A stretch of DNA of 64,000 nt from Pseudaestuariivita atlantica (GTDB lineage Bacteria > Pseudomonadota > Alphaproteobacteria > Rhodobacterales > Rhodobacteraceae). The stretch is taken from assembly GCF_001205715.1 (NCBI RefSeq), contig NZ_AQQZ01000003.1:62001-126000 (forward strand). The letters run 5' to 3'. Positions 26,641-34,711 of this stretch are shown one piece after another. How positions within the stretch are numbered: position 1 is the stretch's first letter; each line of letters starts with the position of its first letter. A model generated the notes under the pieces. That model ran no database searches. It saw only the letters and a list, made by a program, of their open reading frames with translations, and was not told the DNA's origin. The position numbers and the translations under genes are program-made.

Positions 26641-27846
26641 TCAGTACGCCGTCTTGTCATCCTTGCCCTGCTTGCGGGCCACCACCGGCTCGTCGCGCCT
26701 ATACGGTGCGCCAAACACCCGGTCGGCCACCGCCACCTCGGGCGGGTTGATCAGGAAATTGCAATGCAGGAACCGCGACCGCGCCTTGGCCTTCTGCAGG
26801 GCCGAGATCATCTGCTTGCGGCGGACGAAGTCCTGCTCCAGCTGGATCGAGGTTTCGAGGCCCTTGATCTGGTTCCACAACTGTTCACATTCCGACGGGC
26901 CGTCGGAATTGATGCCCACGTTGAACCCGCCGGGGATGGCCGATTGCACGCGGATCACGAGGTCTTCGTCGCCCAGCTCCAGCCGGTCACCGACACCCAG
27001 CGCCGTGGGCGTGCGCAGGTAGACCTCGGTCACGTCGCGCACCTCGTAGACGATCACGCCCTCGGACGGGATGCCGCTAGAGACGAAGGAGGGGCCGTCG
27101 AACTGGTCGGTCTCCAGCCGCGCCTCGACCATGTAATGGCCCGGCGCGGTGCGGCTGGGTATCCGGATCGCGCGGCGGCGGTCGGGCGGCAGCGGCCGCT
27201 GCAGCGAGATCGCGTGCAGATCATAGCCCCGGCGCAGACCCAGCGCATGGTCGCGGATCGCGCCGTCCGACAGCCACCCGAAATGCGACTTGGTATGGGC
27301 CGACGGGTGCGGCCCGCTTGCCGCCGACATCACGTCGAACCCGTCCATCGCGGGCGACACGAAGTAAAGATCGCCGAACAGCGTGACCGCGTGCAGGATC
27401 TCCATCCCCCAGACGCCGACGCTGGTATCCATCGTCAGGCCGGTGTCGCGGAACATCGGGATGCGGCAGAAGGCGTCCACCCCGCTGGGATGGTTCGGCA
27501 CGCTCCAGAAATATCCTCCACGGTGGGGCCCGACGCTGTGCGGGATGACGATCACGGCGAAATCGAAATCGTGACCCGCGGGGAGCGAGGCCAGCCCCGC
27601 CCCGGTCACGTCGGCGTCGTCGGCCTCGACCACCGGCATGATCACCGGGTCGATCCACGCGCGCCCCGAGGACGCGTTGCGGATGAAGGCCGAGATGGAG
27701 CCGTCCAGACCCGTCGCCGGGTCGGGATGAAAGTATACCCGGTCCGCCAGCATGGCGGGCCAGTCGTCTGACGGTCTTGGGTCGACCGCGTTGTTCCACA
27801 CGGGAATAAAGGCGATGCGTCGCGCACCGATCCATTCTCTGGACAT
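26641..27846 (-). CDS. M6 metalloprotease-like protein with altered zinc site
   Basis: A 401-residue protein without a signal peptide. Residues 95-195 follow the layout of M6 (immune inhibitor A) peptidases: a strand with HDFDFAVIVIPH, then VWGMEILHAVTLFGDLYFVS, then DGFDVMSAASGPHPSAHTKS and HFGWLSDG. In active M6 enzymes the core is HELGHALGLPDLYD. Here the first zinc His is Met148, while Glu149 and His152 remain, so catalysis is doubtful. The C-terminal 200 residues include a beta-rich stretch and a coiled-coil-like end (IKGLETSIQLEQDFVRRKQM). A Rhodobacteraceae group of unknown function is likely. It has its own promoter and no obvious partner gene. Confidence 0.7.
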   Translation of the reverse strand: MSREWIGARRIAFIPVWNNAVDPRPSDDWPAMLADRVYFHPDPATGLDGSISAFIRNASSGRAWIDPVIMPVVEADDADVTGAGLASLPAGHDFDFAVIVIPHSVGPHRGGYFWSVPNHPSGVDAFCRIPMFRDTGLTMDTSVGVWGMEILHAVTLFGDLYFVSPAMDGFDVMSAASGPHPSAHTKSHFGWLSDGAIRDHALGLRRGYDLHAISLQRPLPPDRRRAIRIPSRTAPGHYMVEARLETDQFDGPSFVSSGIPSEGVIVYEVRDVTEVYLRTPTALGVGDRLELGDEDLVIRVQSAIPGGFNVGINSDGPSECEQLWNQIKGLETSIQLEQDFVRRKQMISALQKAKARSRFLHCNFLINPPEVAVADRVFGAPYRRDEPVVARKQGKDDKTAY

Positions 27847-27893
27847 AATGTTTCCAATCGAAAAAGGCGTTTCAGGTAAAAATGAACGCCCCG

Positions 27894-27922
27894 ATCATAT
27901 CACGAAAACGGGCCCACGTCAG
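27894..27922 (-). promoter_or_regulatory. Sigma-70-type promoter for the M6-like gene
   Basis: On the minus strand CTGACG (27917-27922), 17 nt and TATGAT (27894-27899) give a good promoter about 48 nt before the start codon. Immediately upstream is a hairpin (GGTGCGC/GCGCACC, 27931-27955) that may end the preceding membrane-protein transcript. Confidence 0.55.
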
Positions 27923-27972
27923 GATGGTCGGGTGCGCCACCGGCGGTCGCGCACCAAGTCATTGTCACGGTT

Positions 27973-28344
27973 TCAGAAATGCGCCTTGGGCTCGTCCGGC
28001 TTGCCCGCCGCCACGGCCAGAAGGCCGCCGACGCCGGCAAAGACGATCGGGAACATGGTGAAGACGCCGAAGTCGAAGGCGTAAAGCATGCCCGCCGCCG
28101 ACAAGAGAAGCAGGATGCCGCCCCACAGCGCCCGCGCCTTCGCCATCGCGCCACCGGCGATGGCCAGCACGGGGGCGAGGATCGACATGGTGCGGATCAG
28201 GCCCGGATTGTCGGGCGCGTTGGCGAGGTTGATGTTCTCCTGCTCGGCCCATGCCAGAAGGTCCAGCCAGCCATAGCTGAAAAAGCCTACCATCATGCCC
28301 ACGATCCCGGCGATGATGCCAAGTGTTGCCGCCGCGTTGCGCAT
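27973..28344 (-). CDS. Small integral membrane protein
   Basis: A 123-residue protein with four predicted helices (about 8-30, 48-65, 70-90 and 92-112). The N-terminus MRNAAATLGIIAGIVGMMVG is the first helix. The loop WAEQENINLANAPDNPGLIR is outside. It ends in a charged tail (GKPDEPKAHF). This is a DUF4064-like layout, but no firm family is claimed. It stands 47 nt from the arsenate-reductase-like gene on the same strand. Confidence 0.8.
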   Translation of the reverse strand: MRNAAATLGIIAGIVGMMVGFFSYGWLDLLAWAEQENINLANAPDNPGLIRTMSILAPVLAIAGGAMAKARALWGGILLLLSAAGMLYAFDFGVFTMFPIVFAGVGGLLAVAAGKPDEPKAHF

Positions 28345-28391
28345 TCACGTCTCCTTCGGTCGTTTGCGCCCACATAAGGGGTCGCGCGCGA

Positions 28392-28730
28392 TCAGCCAAG
28401 GAGCGTCTTGCGCACCTCTTCCCCCCAACCGAGATACATCGCGTCACCATCGACGATCAGGGGGCGTTTCATCAGCGCGGGGTGCGCTTTCAGCAGCGCC
28501 TCGGGCGGCTCCGCGCGCTCATCGTCGGACAATCCGCGCCACGTGGTGGACCGCGTGTTCACAAGAGCGGCACCAAACCGCTGATGCGCGTGGGTCATGA
28601 CCTCATCCGGGACACCATCCGCGCGAACATCGACAAACTCTGCATTCTGCAACGCTTTCAGCGCTTTACGGCATGTATCGCAGGTCTTGAGTCCATATAA
28701 TTGCAAACCGCCCCCCTTCTCACATTGCAT
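28392..28730 (-). CDS. ArsC/Spx-family protein (YffB-like)
   Basis: A 112-residue thioredoxin-fold protein. It opens with LQLYGLKTCDTCRKALKAL, with the CxxC of the ArsC/Spx/YffB family. It also has the pattern LVNTRSTTWRGL and the C-terminal HPALMKRPLIVDGD of arsenate-reductase-like proteins. The first Met of the open frame (28793) gives an unnatural 21-residue leader, so ATG 28730 is preferred. True arsenate reduction is not shown; YffB relatives have no proven substrate. Confidence 0.85.
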   Translation of the reverse strand: MQCEKGGGLQLYGLKTCDTCRKALKALQNAEFVDVRADGVPDEVMTHAHQRFGAALVNTRSTTWRGLSDDERAEPPEALLKAHPALMKRPLIVDGDAMYLGWGEEVRKTLLG

Positions 28731-28918
28731 AAATATTAGGCGATACCTACTTCTCCGGCCGCCTGTCTCTTGATTTTTTAACCGAGCGGTCAACCTTTAT
28801 CGCCAGCGAAAGTTGAAGACCACCCACGGCTGTCCGCCGCAGGGTGAGAAGCGATTTTTGGCACGCCGATCCGGCCTCTCCCGGTCCGGTAACGATTTAA
28901 GTCAGAAGGAGACACGTG

Positions 28919-29125
28919 ATGCCGACGGGCACCGTGAAATGGTTCAATACAACCAAAGGCTACGGGTTCATCGAACCCAGCGAAGGCGGCAAGGATGTGT
29001 TCGTGCACATCTCGGCCGTGGAACGGGCCGGCTTGACCGGCCTCGCGGACAACCAGAAGGTCGAATACGAATTGATCGAGGGACGGGACGGCCGCCAGAT
29101 GGCAGGAGACCTGAAGGCGGTCTGA
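28919..29125 (+). CDS. Cold shock domain protein
   Basis: A 68-residue OB-fold single-stranded nucleic-acid-binding protein. RNP1 is KGYGFIEP (residues 13-20) and RNP2 is VFVHIS (28-33). It acts as an RNA chaperone. ATG 28919 is chosen over GTG 28916 because AGAAGGAGA ends six bases before it. The 188-nt gap upstream is AT-rich and probably carries a structured 5' leader, as is usual for cold shock genes. It includes a hairpin (ccggcctctcccggtccgg, about 28870-28890). Confidence 0.95.
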   Translation: MPTGTVKWFNTTKGYGFIEPSEGGKDVFVHISAVERAGLTGLADNQKVEYELIEGRDGRQMAGDLKAV

Positions 29126-29135
29126 CGGACCGTCC

Positions 29136-30056
29136 TCACGCAGCCTGCAGGCGGTTGGCCTCTTGCCGGGCCATCGCCATGAAATCGCGCATGAACGGTT
29201 TGCCGCGGTCCGCATCCCGGATCGCGGCGAACAACCCGCGCGTCAGCCCGGTCTTCGTGATTGGCCGGGTCACGTAGTCGGTCGAGGTCTTGACCTCGCG
29301 CACGACCCAGTCGGGCAGCACCGACACACCCCGGTTCGACGCCACGAGGAACAGGATCACCGCCGTCAGTTCGGCCTGCCGCACCGCCGCCGGTTCGACC
29401 TTGGCGGGCGTCAGAAGCTGGCTGAACACGTCCAGCCGCGCGCGGTCCACCGGGTAGGTGATCAGCGTCTCGCCCCGGAAATCCTCTGCCTCGATGAACT
29501 CCTTCGCCGCCAGCGGATGCTGGGCCGAGGCGACGAAGACCGGCGCGTAGTCGAACAGGTGGTCAAAGGTGATGCCCGGCAGCGTTTCGGGATCGGAGGA
29601 CACGACAAGGTCCACCTCTTCCCGCCCCAGCGCAGGCAGCGCGTCGAAGGCGAGGCCGGGCCGGATGTCCACGTCCACGTCCGGCCAGTTCACGCGGAAC
29701 CGCTCCAGCACCGGGAACAGCCATTCGAAACAGGCATGACATTCGATGGCGATGTGCAGCCGCCCGCTCGACCCGTCGCGCAGCCCGTCGAATTCGGCCA
29801 GCGCCGCCTCGATTTCCGGCAGGATGCGATCGGCCAGCCGCAACAGGCGCATCCCCGCCGCCGACAGGCGCATGGGCTTGGCGCGGCGGATGAACAACTC
29901 GACGCCCGTCTGCTCCTCCAGCCCCTTCACCTGGTGCGACAGGGCGGATTGCGTGATGTTGAGCATCTCGGCCGCGCGGGCGAGGCCGCCGGCTTCGTGG
30001 ATGGCCTTGATCGTGCGGAGGTGGCGGAATTCGAGGTGAATTTTCATCTGACTCAT
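29136..30056 (-). CDS. metR: LysR-type regulator (MetR-like)
   Basis: A 306-residue regulator. The winged helix is at 10-65 (FRHLRTIKAIHEAGGLARAA, LNITQSALSHQVKGLEEQTG). The effector domain runs from about 95 (LHIAIECHACFEWLFPVLE), a string typical of MetR, which senses homocysteine. It is divergent from metF with 74 nt between the starts, which matches the usual MetR-metF arrangement and supports the name. Confidence 0.88.
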   Translation of the reverse strand: MSQMKIHLEFRHLRTIKAIHEAGGLARAAEMLNITQSALSHQVKGLEEQTGVELFIRRAKPMRLSAAGMRLLRLADRILPEIEAALAEFDGLRDGSSGRLHIAIECHACFEWLFPVLERFRVNWPDVDVDIRPGLAFDALPALGREEVDLVVSSDPETLPGITFDHLFDYAPVFVASAQHPLAAKEFIEAEDFRGETLITYPVDRARLDVFSQLLTPAKVEPAAVRQAELTAVILFLVASNRGVSVLPDWVVREVKTSTDYVTRPITKTGLTRGLFAAIRDADRGKPFMRDFMAMARQEANRLQAA

Positions 30057-30130
30057 GTTGATCTTGAGGATTATGAATTTGTCTCACGTTCAGGCCCGTG
30101 GGACAAGGCGGAAAGCTGAAAGGAATGTCC
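30057..30130. promoter_or_regulatory. metR-metF divergent control region
   Basis: The 74-nt gap contains TGAATTTGTCTCA at 30074-30086. This matches the MetR operator consensus TGAANNNNNTTCA at all but one base. No better site was seen. The metF start has AAGGA six bases upstream. Confidence 0.5.
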
Positions 30131-30997
30131 ATGCCCCTCCCCGCCGTATCCTTCGAGTTTTTCCCGCCGCAAACGATGGCCGGTTCGTTCCGGTTGTGGG
30201 ACGCGGTGCAGACCCTCGCGCCGCTCGATCCGCGCTTCGTGTCGGTGACCTACGGCGCGGGCGGCACCACGCGCGACCTGACGGTCGAGGCGGTGGACGC
30301 GCTGTCCCGCCAGACCGACCTGACCGTCGCCGCCCACCTCACCTGCGTCGACGCGACGCGCGAGGAAACGCTCGACCTCGCGGCGCGCTTCGCCAAGGTG
30401 GGCGTGCGCGATCTCGTGGCGCTGCGCGGGGACCCGGCCAAAGGGTCAGGCGCGTTCGAACCGGCGCCGGGAGGCTTTGCCGGATCGGTCGAACTGATCG
30501 CGGCACTGGCCGAAACCGGCCAGTTTACCCTGCGCGTCGGCGCCTATCCCGATCCCCACCCCGAGGCCGCATCACCCACCGCCGATGTCGACCACCTCGC
30601 CGCCAAGATCGACGCGGGCGCGCACGAGGCGCTGACGCAGTTCTTCTTCGAACCGGAAACGTTCCTGCGGTTCCGAGATGCCTGCGCCGCGCGCGGCATC
30701 GCCGCACCCATCACCCCCGGCATCCTCCCGATCGAGGACTGGTCCCGCGTCAAACGCTTTGCCGCGCGCTGTGGCGCGAAGGTGCCCACATGGCTGGACG
30801 AGGCCTTTGCCACCGCCGACCGGGACGGGCGCAGCGACCTGCTGGCCGTCGCCGTCTGCACCGAGCTCTGCTCGACCCTGATCGACGAAGGGGTAGAGAC
30901 GCTGCATTTCTACACGCTCAACCGCCCGGAACTGACCCGCGACATCTGCTGCGCGCTGGGACTGCGCCCGCGCGCGAGCCTGCAGAAGGTGGCCTAG
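30131..30997 (+). CDS. metF: Methylenetetrahydrofolate reductase
   Basis: A 288-residue flavoenzyme that makes 5-methyl-THF for methionine synthesis. Signatures are VSFEFFPPQ at the N-terminus, VTYGAGGTTRD, HLTCVDATREE, LRGDPAKG and the C-terminal HFYTLNRPELTRDI. ATG 30131 is preferred to the two upstream Met codons because AAAGGA is correctly spaced for it. The last four bases overlap the convergent cobS. Vitamin B12-dependent methionine synthase would use its product, which fits the neighbouring cobalamin genes. Confidence 0.95.
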   Translation: MPLPAVSFEFFPPQTMAGSFRLWDAVQTLAPLDPRFVSVTYGAGGTTRDLTVEAVDALSRQTDLTVAAHLTCVDATREETLDLAARFAKVGVRDLVALRGDPAKGSGAFEPAPGGFAGSVELIAALAETGQFTLRVGAYPDPHPEAASPTADVDHLAAKIDAGAHEALTQFFFEPETFLRFRDACAARGIAAPITPGILPIEDWSRVKRFAARCGAKVPTWLDEAFATADRDGRSDLLAVAVCTELCSTLIDEGVETLHFYTLNRPELTRDICCALGLRPRASLQKVA

Positions 30998-31737
30998 CCC
31001 AGCATCGCGGCGAGCGCGATCCAGCCCGCCGTTTCGCTGACAACCTGCGTCGCGCCGCACACGTCGCCCGTCTGCCCGCCGATCTGTCGGCGGGCCAGCG
31101 CGGTCAGGCCATAGGCCGCCGCCAGCGCCACGGCAAAGGCGACAAACCCCGCGCTTCCAAGAAGAACCAGCGCCAACCCCAACGCAAGCGCACCCGCGAT
31201 CAGGGACTGTGATTGCTCCACCTGCGTCGATGCGCCCAATCCGTCCGCTCGGGCGGGCGGCAAAAGCGTCAGCGGCAGGCCCATCATCGCGCGGCTGGTG
31301 GCCGCCAGCACGATCAGGCCCAGCGCCAGCGCGCCCCAATCCGCGATCTCGACCATCGCGACCAGCCGCAGCCCCACGGCAAACACCAGCGCCAGCACGC
31401 CGTAGCTGCCGACGCGGCTGTCGCGCATGATGTCCAGCTTGCGTTCTCGCGTGGCACCACCGCCGAACCCGTCGGCCACGTCCGCCAGCCCGTCCTCGTG
31501 CAGCCCGCCCGTGGCCAGCGCCAGCGCAGCAAGCGCCAACGCCCCCGACAGCACCGCCGGAACGCCCAGCGCACCGGTGATCCACATCACCAGCGCCGCG
31601 CCGATCCCGAGGGCCGCGCCGATCACCGGCCAGGCCCAGAGTGTCTGCCCCATCTCGGGCGCGCGTCCGGTGACGTGCCCCGCGGGCAGCCGGGTCAGCA
31701 GCATTGCCGCGATCTGGACCTCGGCGCGGCGGCTCAT
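30994..31737 (-). CDS. cobS: Adenosylcobinamide-GDP ribazoletransferase (cobalamin synthase)
   Basis: A 247-residue membrane enzyme that joins alpha-ribazole to adenosylcobinamide-GDP, the last nucleotide-loop step. It has several hydrophobic helices and the acidic family motif GGLHEDGLADVADGFGGG (about 70-87), then RDSRVGSYGVLALV. It is called cobV in the Pseudomonas denitrificans scheme and is unrelated to the chelatase subunit CobS. It overlaps cobT by 4 nt and metF by 4 nt. Confidence 0.95.
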   Translation of the reverse strand: MSRRAEVQIAAMLLTRLPAGHVTGRAPEMGQTLWAWPVIGAALGIGAALVMWITGALGVPAVLSGALALAALALATGGLHEDGLADVADGFGGGATRERKLDIMRDSRVGSYGVLALVFAVGLRLVAMVEIADWGALALGLIVLAATSRAMMGLPLTLLPPARADGLGASTQVEQSQSLIAGALALGLALVLLGSAGFVAFAVALAAAYGLTALARRQIGGQTGDVCGATQVVSETAGWIALAAMLG

Positions 31738-32750
31738 CCGCCCGACACGCCCGCCTCGGCGAAGGTGGCCATGCCGTTGTGGCACGCCAGTGCCGCCTTC
31801 ACGACGCCCAGCGCCAATGCCGCGCCCGACCCCTCGCCCAGCCGCATCCCCAGATCGAGAAGCGGCGCCTTGCCCAGCCCGATGACCAGCGCGGCATGGC
31901 CCGGCTCGGCGCTGGCATGGGCGACAAGGCAGTGATCCAACAGGCGCGGATCGGCGCTGTGCAGGGGGGCGACGGCGGCGGTGCAGATGAACCCGTCCAG
32001 AAGGACCGGAATGCGCGCCGCGCGCGCGGCCAGGACCGCACCGCAGATCGCCGCCTGTTCGCGCCCGCCAAGGGCGGCCAGCGCCTGCGCGGTGCCCAGT
32101 TTGGCCGCGTGGCGGTCAAGAGCGGCGTCGATCGCGCGGGTCTTGCGCGCGATGCCGTCGGCATCCGATCCGGTGCCCGGCCCGACCCATTTCGCGGCCG
32201 ACCCGCCAAAGGCCGCCGCCGCCAGCGCCGCCGCGATGGTCGAATTGCCGATCCCCATCTCGCCAAGACAGAGGATCTGCGCGTTCGGGTCCACCGCGTC
32301 CCAGCCGCGCGCCATGGCCGCCAGCGTCTCGGCCTCGGACATGGCGGGACCGGTCGTGATGTCTCCCGTCGGCGTATCAAGATCGAGCGGGATCACCGAA
32401 AGGTCCGCCCCGGCAGCCTTGCACAGCTGGTTGATCGCCGCGCCTCCCGCTTCGAAATTGGCAACCATCTGCACGGTCACTTCCTGCGGAAAGGGGTTTA
32501 CGCCCTGCGCGCAAACGCCGTGATTTCCTGCAAAGACAAGCGCCTGCGCATGGTCGATTTGCGGCTTCTCCGCCCCTTGCCACCCGGCAATGAAGATCGC
32601 GACATCCTCAAGCCGCCCCAGCGCGCCCGGCGGCTTCGTCAGGCTCATCTGGCGGTTCGTCGCCGCCTCGATCGCGGCGGCATCGGCCAGCGGGAGCTCA
32701 CCGGCAAACGAGGACATGGCATCGAGGGACTTGAGCGGGAAATCGGTCAT
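31734..32750 (-). CDS. cobT: Nicotinate-nucleotide:dimethylbenzimidazole phosphoribosyltransferase
   Basis: A 338-residue cytosolic enzyme that makes alpha-ribazole phosphate from DMB and NaMN. Recognised by LTKPPGALGRLEDVAIFIAG, FAGNHGVCAQGVNPFPQE, LCLGEMGIGNSTIAAAL and the C-terminal GLGKAPLLDLGMRLGEGSGA. It is cobU in the P. denitrificans nomenclature. It lies 9 nt after cobU (kinase) and overlaps cobS, so the three form a minus-strand operon. Confidence 0.97.
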   Translation of the reverse strand: MTDFPLKSLDAMSSFAGELPLADAAAIEAATNRQMSLTKPPGALGRLEDVAIFIAGWQGAEKPQIDHAQALVFAGNHGVCAQGVNPFPQEVTVQMVANFEAGGAAINQLCKAAGADLSVIPLDLDTPTGDITTGPAMSEAETLAAMARGWDAVDPNAQILCLGEMGIGNSTIAAALAAAAFGGSAAKWVGPGTGSDADGIARKTRAIDAALDRHAAKLGTAQALAALGGREQAAICGAVLAARAARIPVLLDGFICTAAVAPLHSADPRLLDHCLVAHASAEPGHAALVIGLGKAPLLDLGMRLGEGSGAALALGVVKAALACHNGMATFAEAGVSGG

Positions 32751-32759
32751 GGGAGGATC

Positions 32760-33281
32760 CTATTTAACCTTGAGGGGCAGGCCGGAGACGGCCAGATAGA
32801 CTTCATCGGCGGTGGCCGCAACGGCCTGGTTGAGTGACCCCTGGGCATCGCGGAAAGCCCGGCCCAGCGCGGTGTCTGGCACGATGCCCATGCCCACCTC
32901 GTTCGATACCAGAACAACCGGCCCCGCCTGAGCCTTCAGCGTGGCCATCAGGCGTTCGGTCTCGGCCCGCAGGTCGGGCGCATCGTCGCCCCCGGCCAAC
33001 ATCAGGTTGGTGAGCCACAGCGTCAGGCAATCCACCAGCCGCGCGGCACCCGGCGCGTCTGTCTCGGCCAGCGCGGCGCACAGGTCGCGCGGGGCGTGCA
33101 GCGTCTGCCACTCGGTCCCGCGCCGCGCCTGGTGGGCGGCGATGCGCGCGCGCATCTCGTCGTCCCATGCCTCGGCCGTGGCGATGTAGGTGGCGGGCCG
33201 GGACAGGCCCAGCGCCATTTCCTCGGCGATCCGGCTTTTGCCCGACCGCGCCCCGCCCGTGACCAATATCGTCTTGCTCAT
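32760..33281 (-). CDS. cobU: Bifunctional adenosylcobinamide kinase/guanylyltransferase
   Basis: A 173-residue P-loop enzyme that phosphorylates adenosylcobinamide and adds GMP. Walker A is GGARSGKS (residues 8-15). It also has the RRG-WQTLHAP and VVLVSNEVGMGIVPD segments typical of CobU/CobP. The frame is open to 33881, but MSKTILVTGG at 33281 is the normal start and gives the usual family length. It is divergent from the phosphatase gene with a 49-nt gap. Confidence 0.95.
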   Translation of the reverse strand: MSKTILVTGGARSGKSRIAEEMALGLSRPATYIATAEAWDDEMRARIAAHQARRGTEWQTLHAPRDLCAALAETDAPGAARLVDCLTLWLTNLMLAGGDDAPDLRAETERLMATLKAQAGPVVLVSNEVGMGIVPDTALGRAFRDAQGSLNQAVAATADEVYLAVSGLPLKVK

Positions 33282-33330
33282 GCGCGCTAGAGACATCAAT
33301 AACGCACGCACCGCAACGGGAGATGCGACC

Positions 33331-33918
33331 ATGCCCGCGCCGCGCGCGACCACGCTCCTGATGATCCGCCACGCGCCGGTGGTCGCGCCCGACCGCCTGT
33401 CGGGGCGGCGCGACGTCGAGGCCGACGTGAGCGACACCGCGCAGGCCCGCGCGGTCGCCGCCTTTTGCGGCACGCCCGACCTGATCGTCCGCTCCCCCGC
33501 CACCCGCTGCGCGCAGACCTCGGAGGCGCTCTGGCCGGGGGTGGAGGCGGAGGTCGATGCGCGCCTGTGGGAGCAGAGTTTCGGCGAATGGGAGGGCGAT
33601 TGGCTTGCCGACATGCCCGATCTCGGCCCCCTGTCGCTGGCCCAGCTGGCCGCGCACCAGCCGCCCGAGGGCGAGAGCTTCCTGCAGGTCACCGACCGGA
33701 TCGCGCCCGCGCTGCGCGACCTGATGGCGCGCGGCGGGCGGATCGCGGTCGTGAGCCATGCCGGTGTGATCCGCGCATCGCTTGGCCTCGCGCTGGTCGA
33801 GCCGCCCGCGGGCCTCGCCTTCGCGGTGGGTAACTGGTCAGTGACGGAATTGCAGGGCCTGCCGGACGGGCCGATGGCCATCGCCCGCGTGAACTGGAGC
33901 CCGCATGACGCGGCCTGA
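33331..33918 (+). CDS. Alpha-ribazole phosphatase-like histidine phosphatase
   Basis: A 195-residue phosphoglycerate-mutase fold enzyme. The phospho-His motif is MIRHAPV (about 11-16), and the second catalytic His is in VSHAGVIRA. Placed with cobU/cobT/cobS on one side and the aminopropanol-arm genes on the other, it probably removes the 5'-phosphate of alpha-ribazole phosphate or cobalamin phosphate (CobC of Salmonella). It overlaps the next gene by 14 nt. Confidence 0.85.
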   Translation: MPAPRATTLLMIRHAPVVAPDRLSGRRDVEADVSDTAQARAVAAFCGTPDLIVRSPATRCAQTSEALWPGVEAEVDARLWEQSFGEWEGDWLADMPDLGPLSLAQLAAHQPPEGESFLQVTDRIAPALRDLMARGGRIAVVSHAGVIRASLGLALVEPPAGLAFAVGNWSVTELQGLPDGPMAIARVNWSPHDAA

Positions 33919-34711
33919 TGCCGGGGTCGCCGGCCATTTCGGGGAGTTCCTGCAAGGCAGGCTTGGCCCCGACGGCCCGGTCGCGCTGGTCACGCTGCCC
34001 TGCCCGGTGGCCCGCGCCCGCGTGGTGCGCTTGGGCCAAGCGGGGTTCGGCGTGGCGGGTGCTCCCGTCAGCCGCGCCGCGTGGGGCCGGTTCGCCCGCG
34101 CCCTCGGCCAGCCGCTGAAGGGCCGGTTCGGGGTCTTCACCACCCTGCCCCTTGGTGCCGGTGGCGGAATGTCCACCGCGCTTCTTCTGTCGATAGCTCG
34201 CGCGGCGGGGATCGCGGCGACGCCCACCCAACTCGCCCGCGCCTGCCGCATCGCCGAAGGGGCGAGCGACCCGCTGATGTGGCCCGACCCGGCCGCCCGG
34301 CTCTGGGCCTCCCGGCAAGGCCGCACGCTGGCCCGCTTGCCCGCCCCGCCCCGCTTCGACGTGGTCGGCGGGCTGTGGGGGCCGTGCCAGCCGACCGACC
34401 CGTCAGACACCGATTTCCCCGACATCGCGGACCTGATCCCGCGCTGGCGTGACGCCTGTGCAGGGGGCGACGCCGCCGCTGCCGCCGCACTCGCCAGCGA
34501 AAGCGCCAGCCGCTGCCGCGCCGCGCGGGGACCCGCCACCGACCCGACACCAGCGATCGCCCGCGACCTCGGCGCGCTTGGCTGGGCCATGTCGCATACC
34601 GGGGCCGCCCGCGCGTTGCTCTTCTCGCCCGGCACCGCCCCCCGCCACGCCGGGGCCACACTGGCAGAGGCCGGCCTGCGCAGCACCCTGCGCTTCGGGG
34701 TCGGCGCATGA
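33905..34711 (+). CDS. GHMP kinase, PduX-like L-threonine kinase
   Basis: A 268-residue GHMP-superfamily kinase. The N-terminal strand VAGHFGEFLQGRLG and the glycine-rich P-loop LPLGAGGGMSTALLLSIA match PduX, which phosphorylates L-threonine for the aminopropanol arm of B12. It overlaps the phosphatase by 14 nt and cbiB by 4 nt, which fixes its role in this pathway: its product feeds CobD and then CbiB. Catalytic activity is inferred from family and context. Confidence 0.85.
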   Translation: MTRPDAGVAGHFGEFLQGRLGPDGPVALVTLPCPVARARVVRLGQAGFGVAGAPVSRAAWGRFARALGQPLKGRFGVFTTLPLGAGGGMSTALLLSIARAAGIAATPTQLARACRIAEGASDPLMWPDPAARLWASRQGRTLARLPAPPRFDVVGGLWGPCQPTDPSDTDFPDIADLIPRWRDACAGGDAAAAAALASESASRCRAARGPATDPTPAIARDLGALGWAMSHTGAARALLFSPGTAPRHAGATLAEAGLRSTLRFGVGA

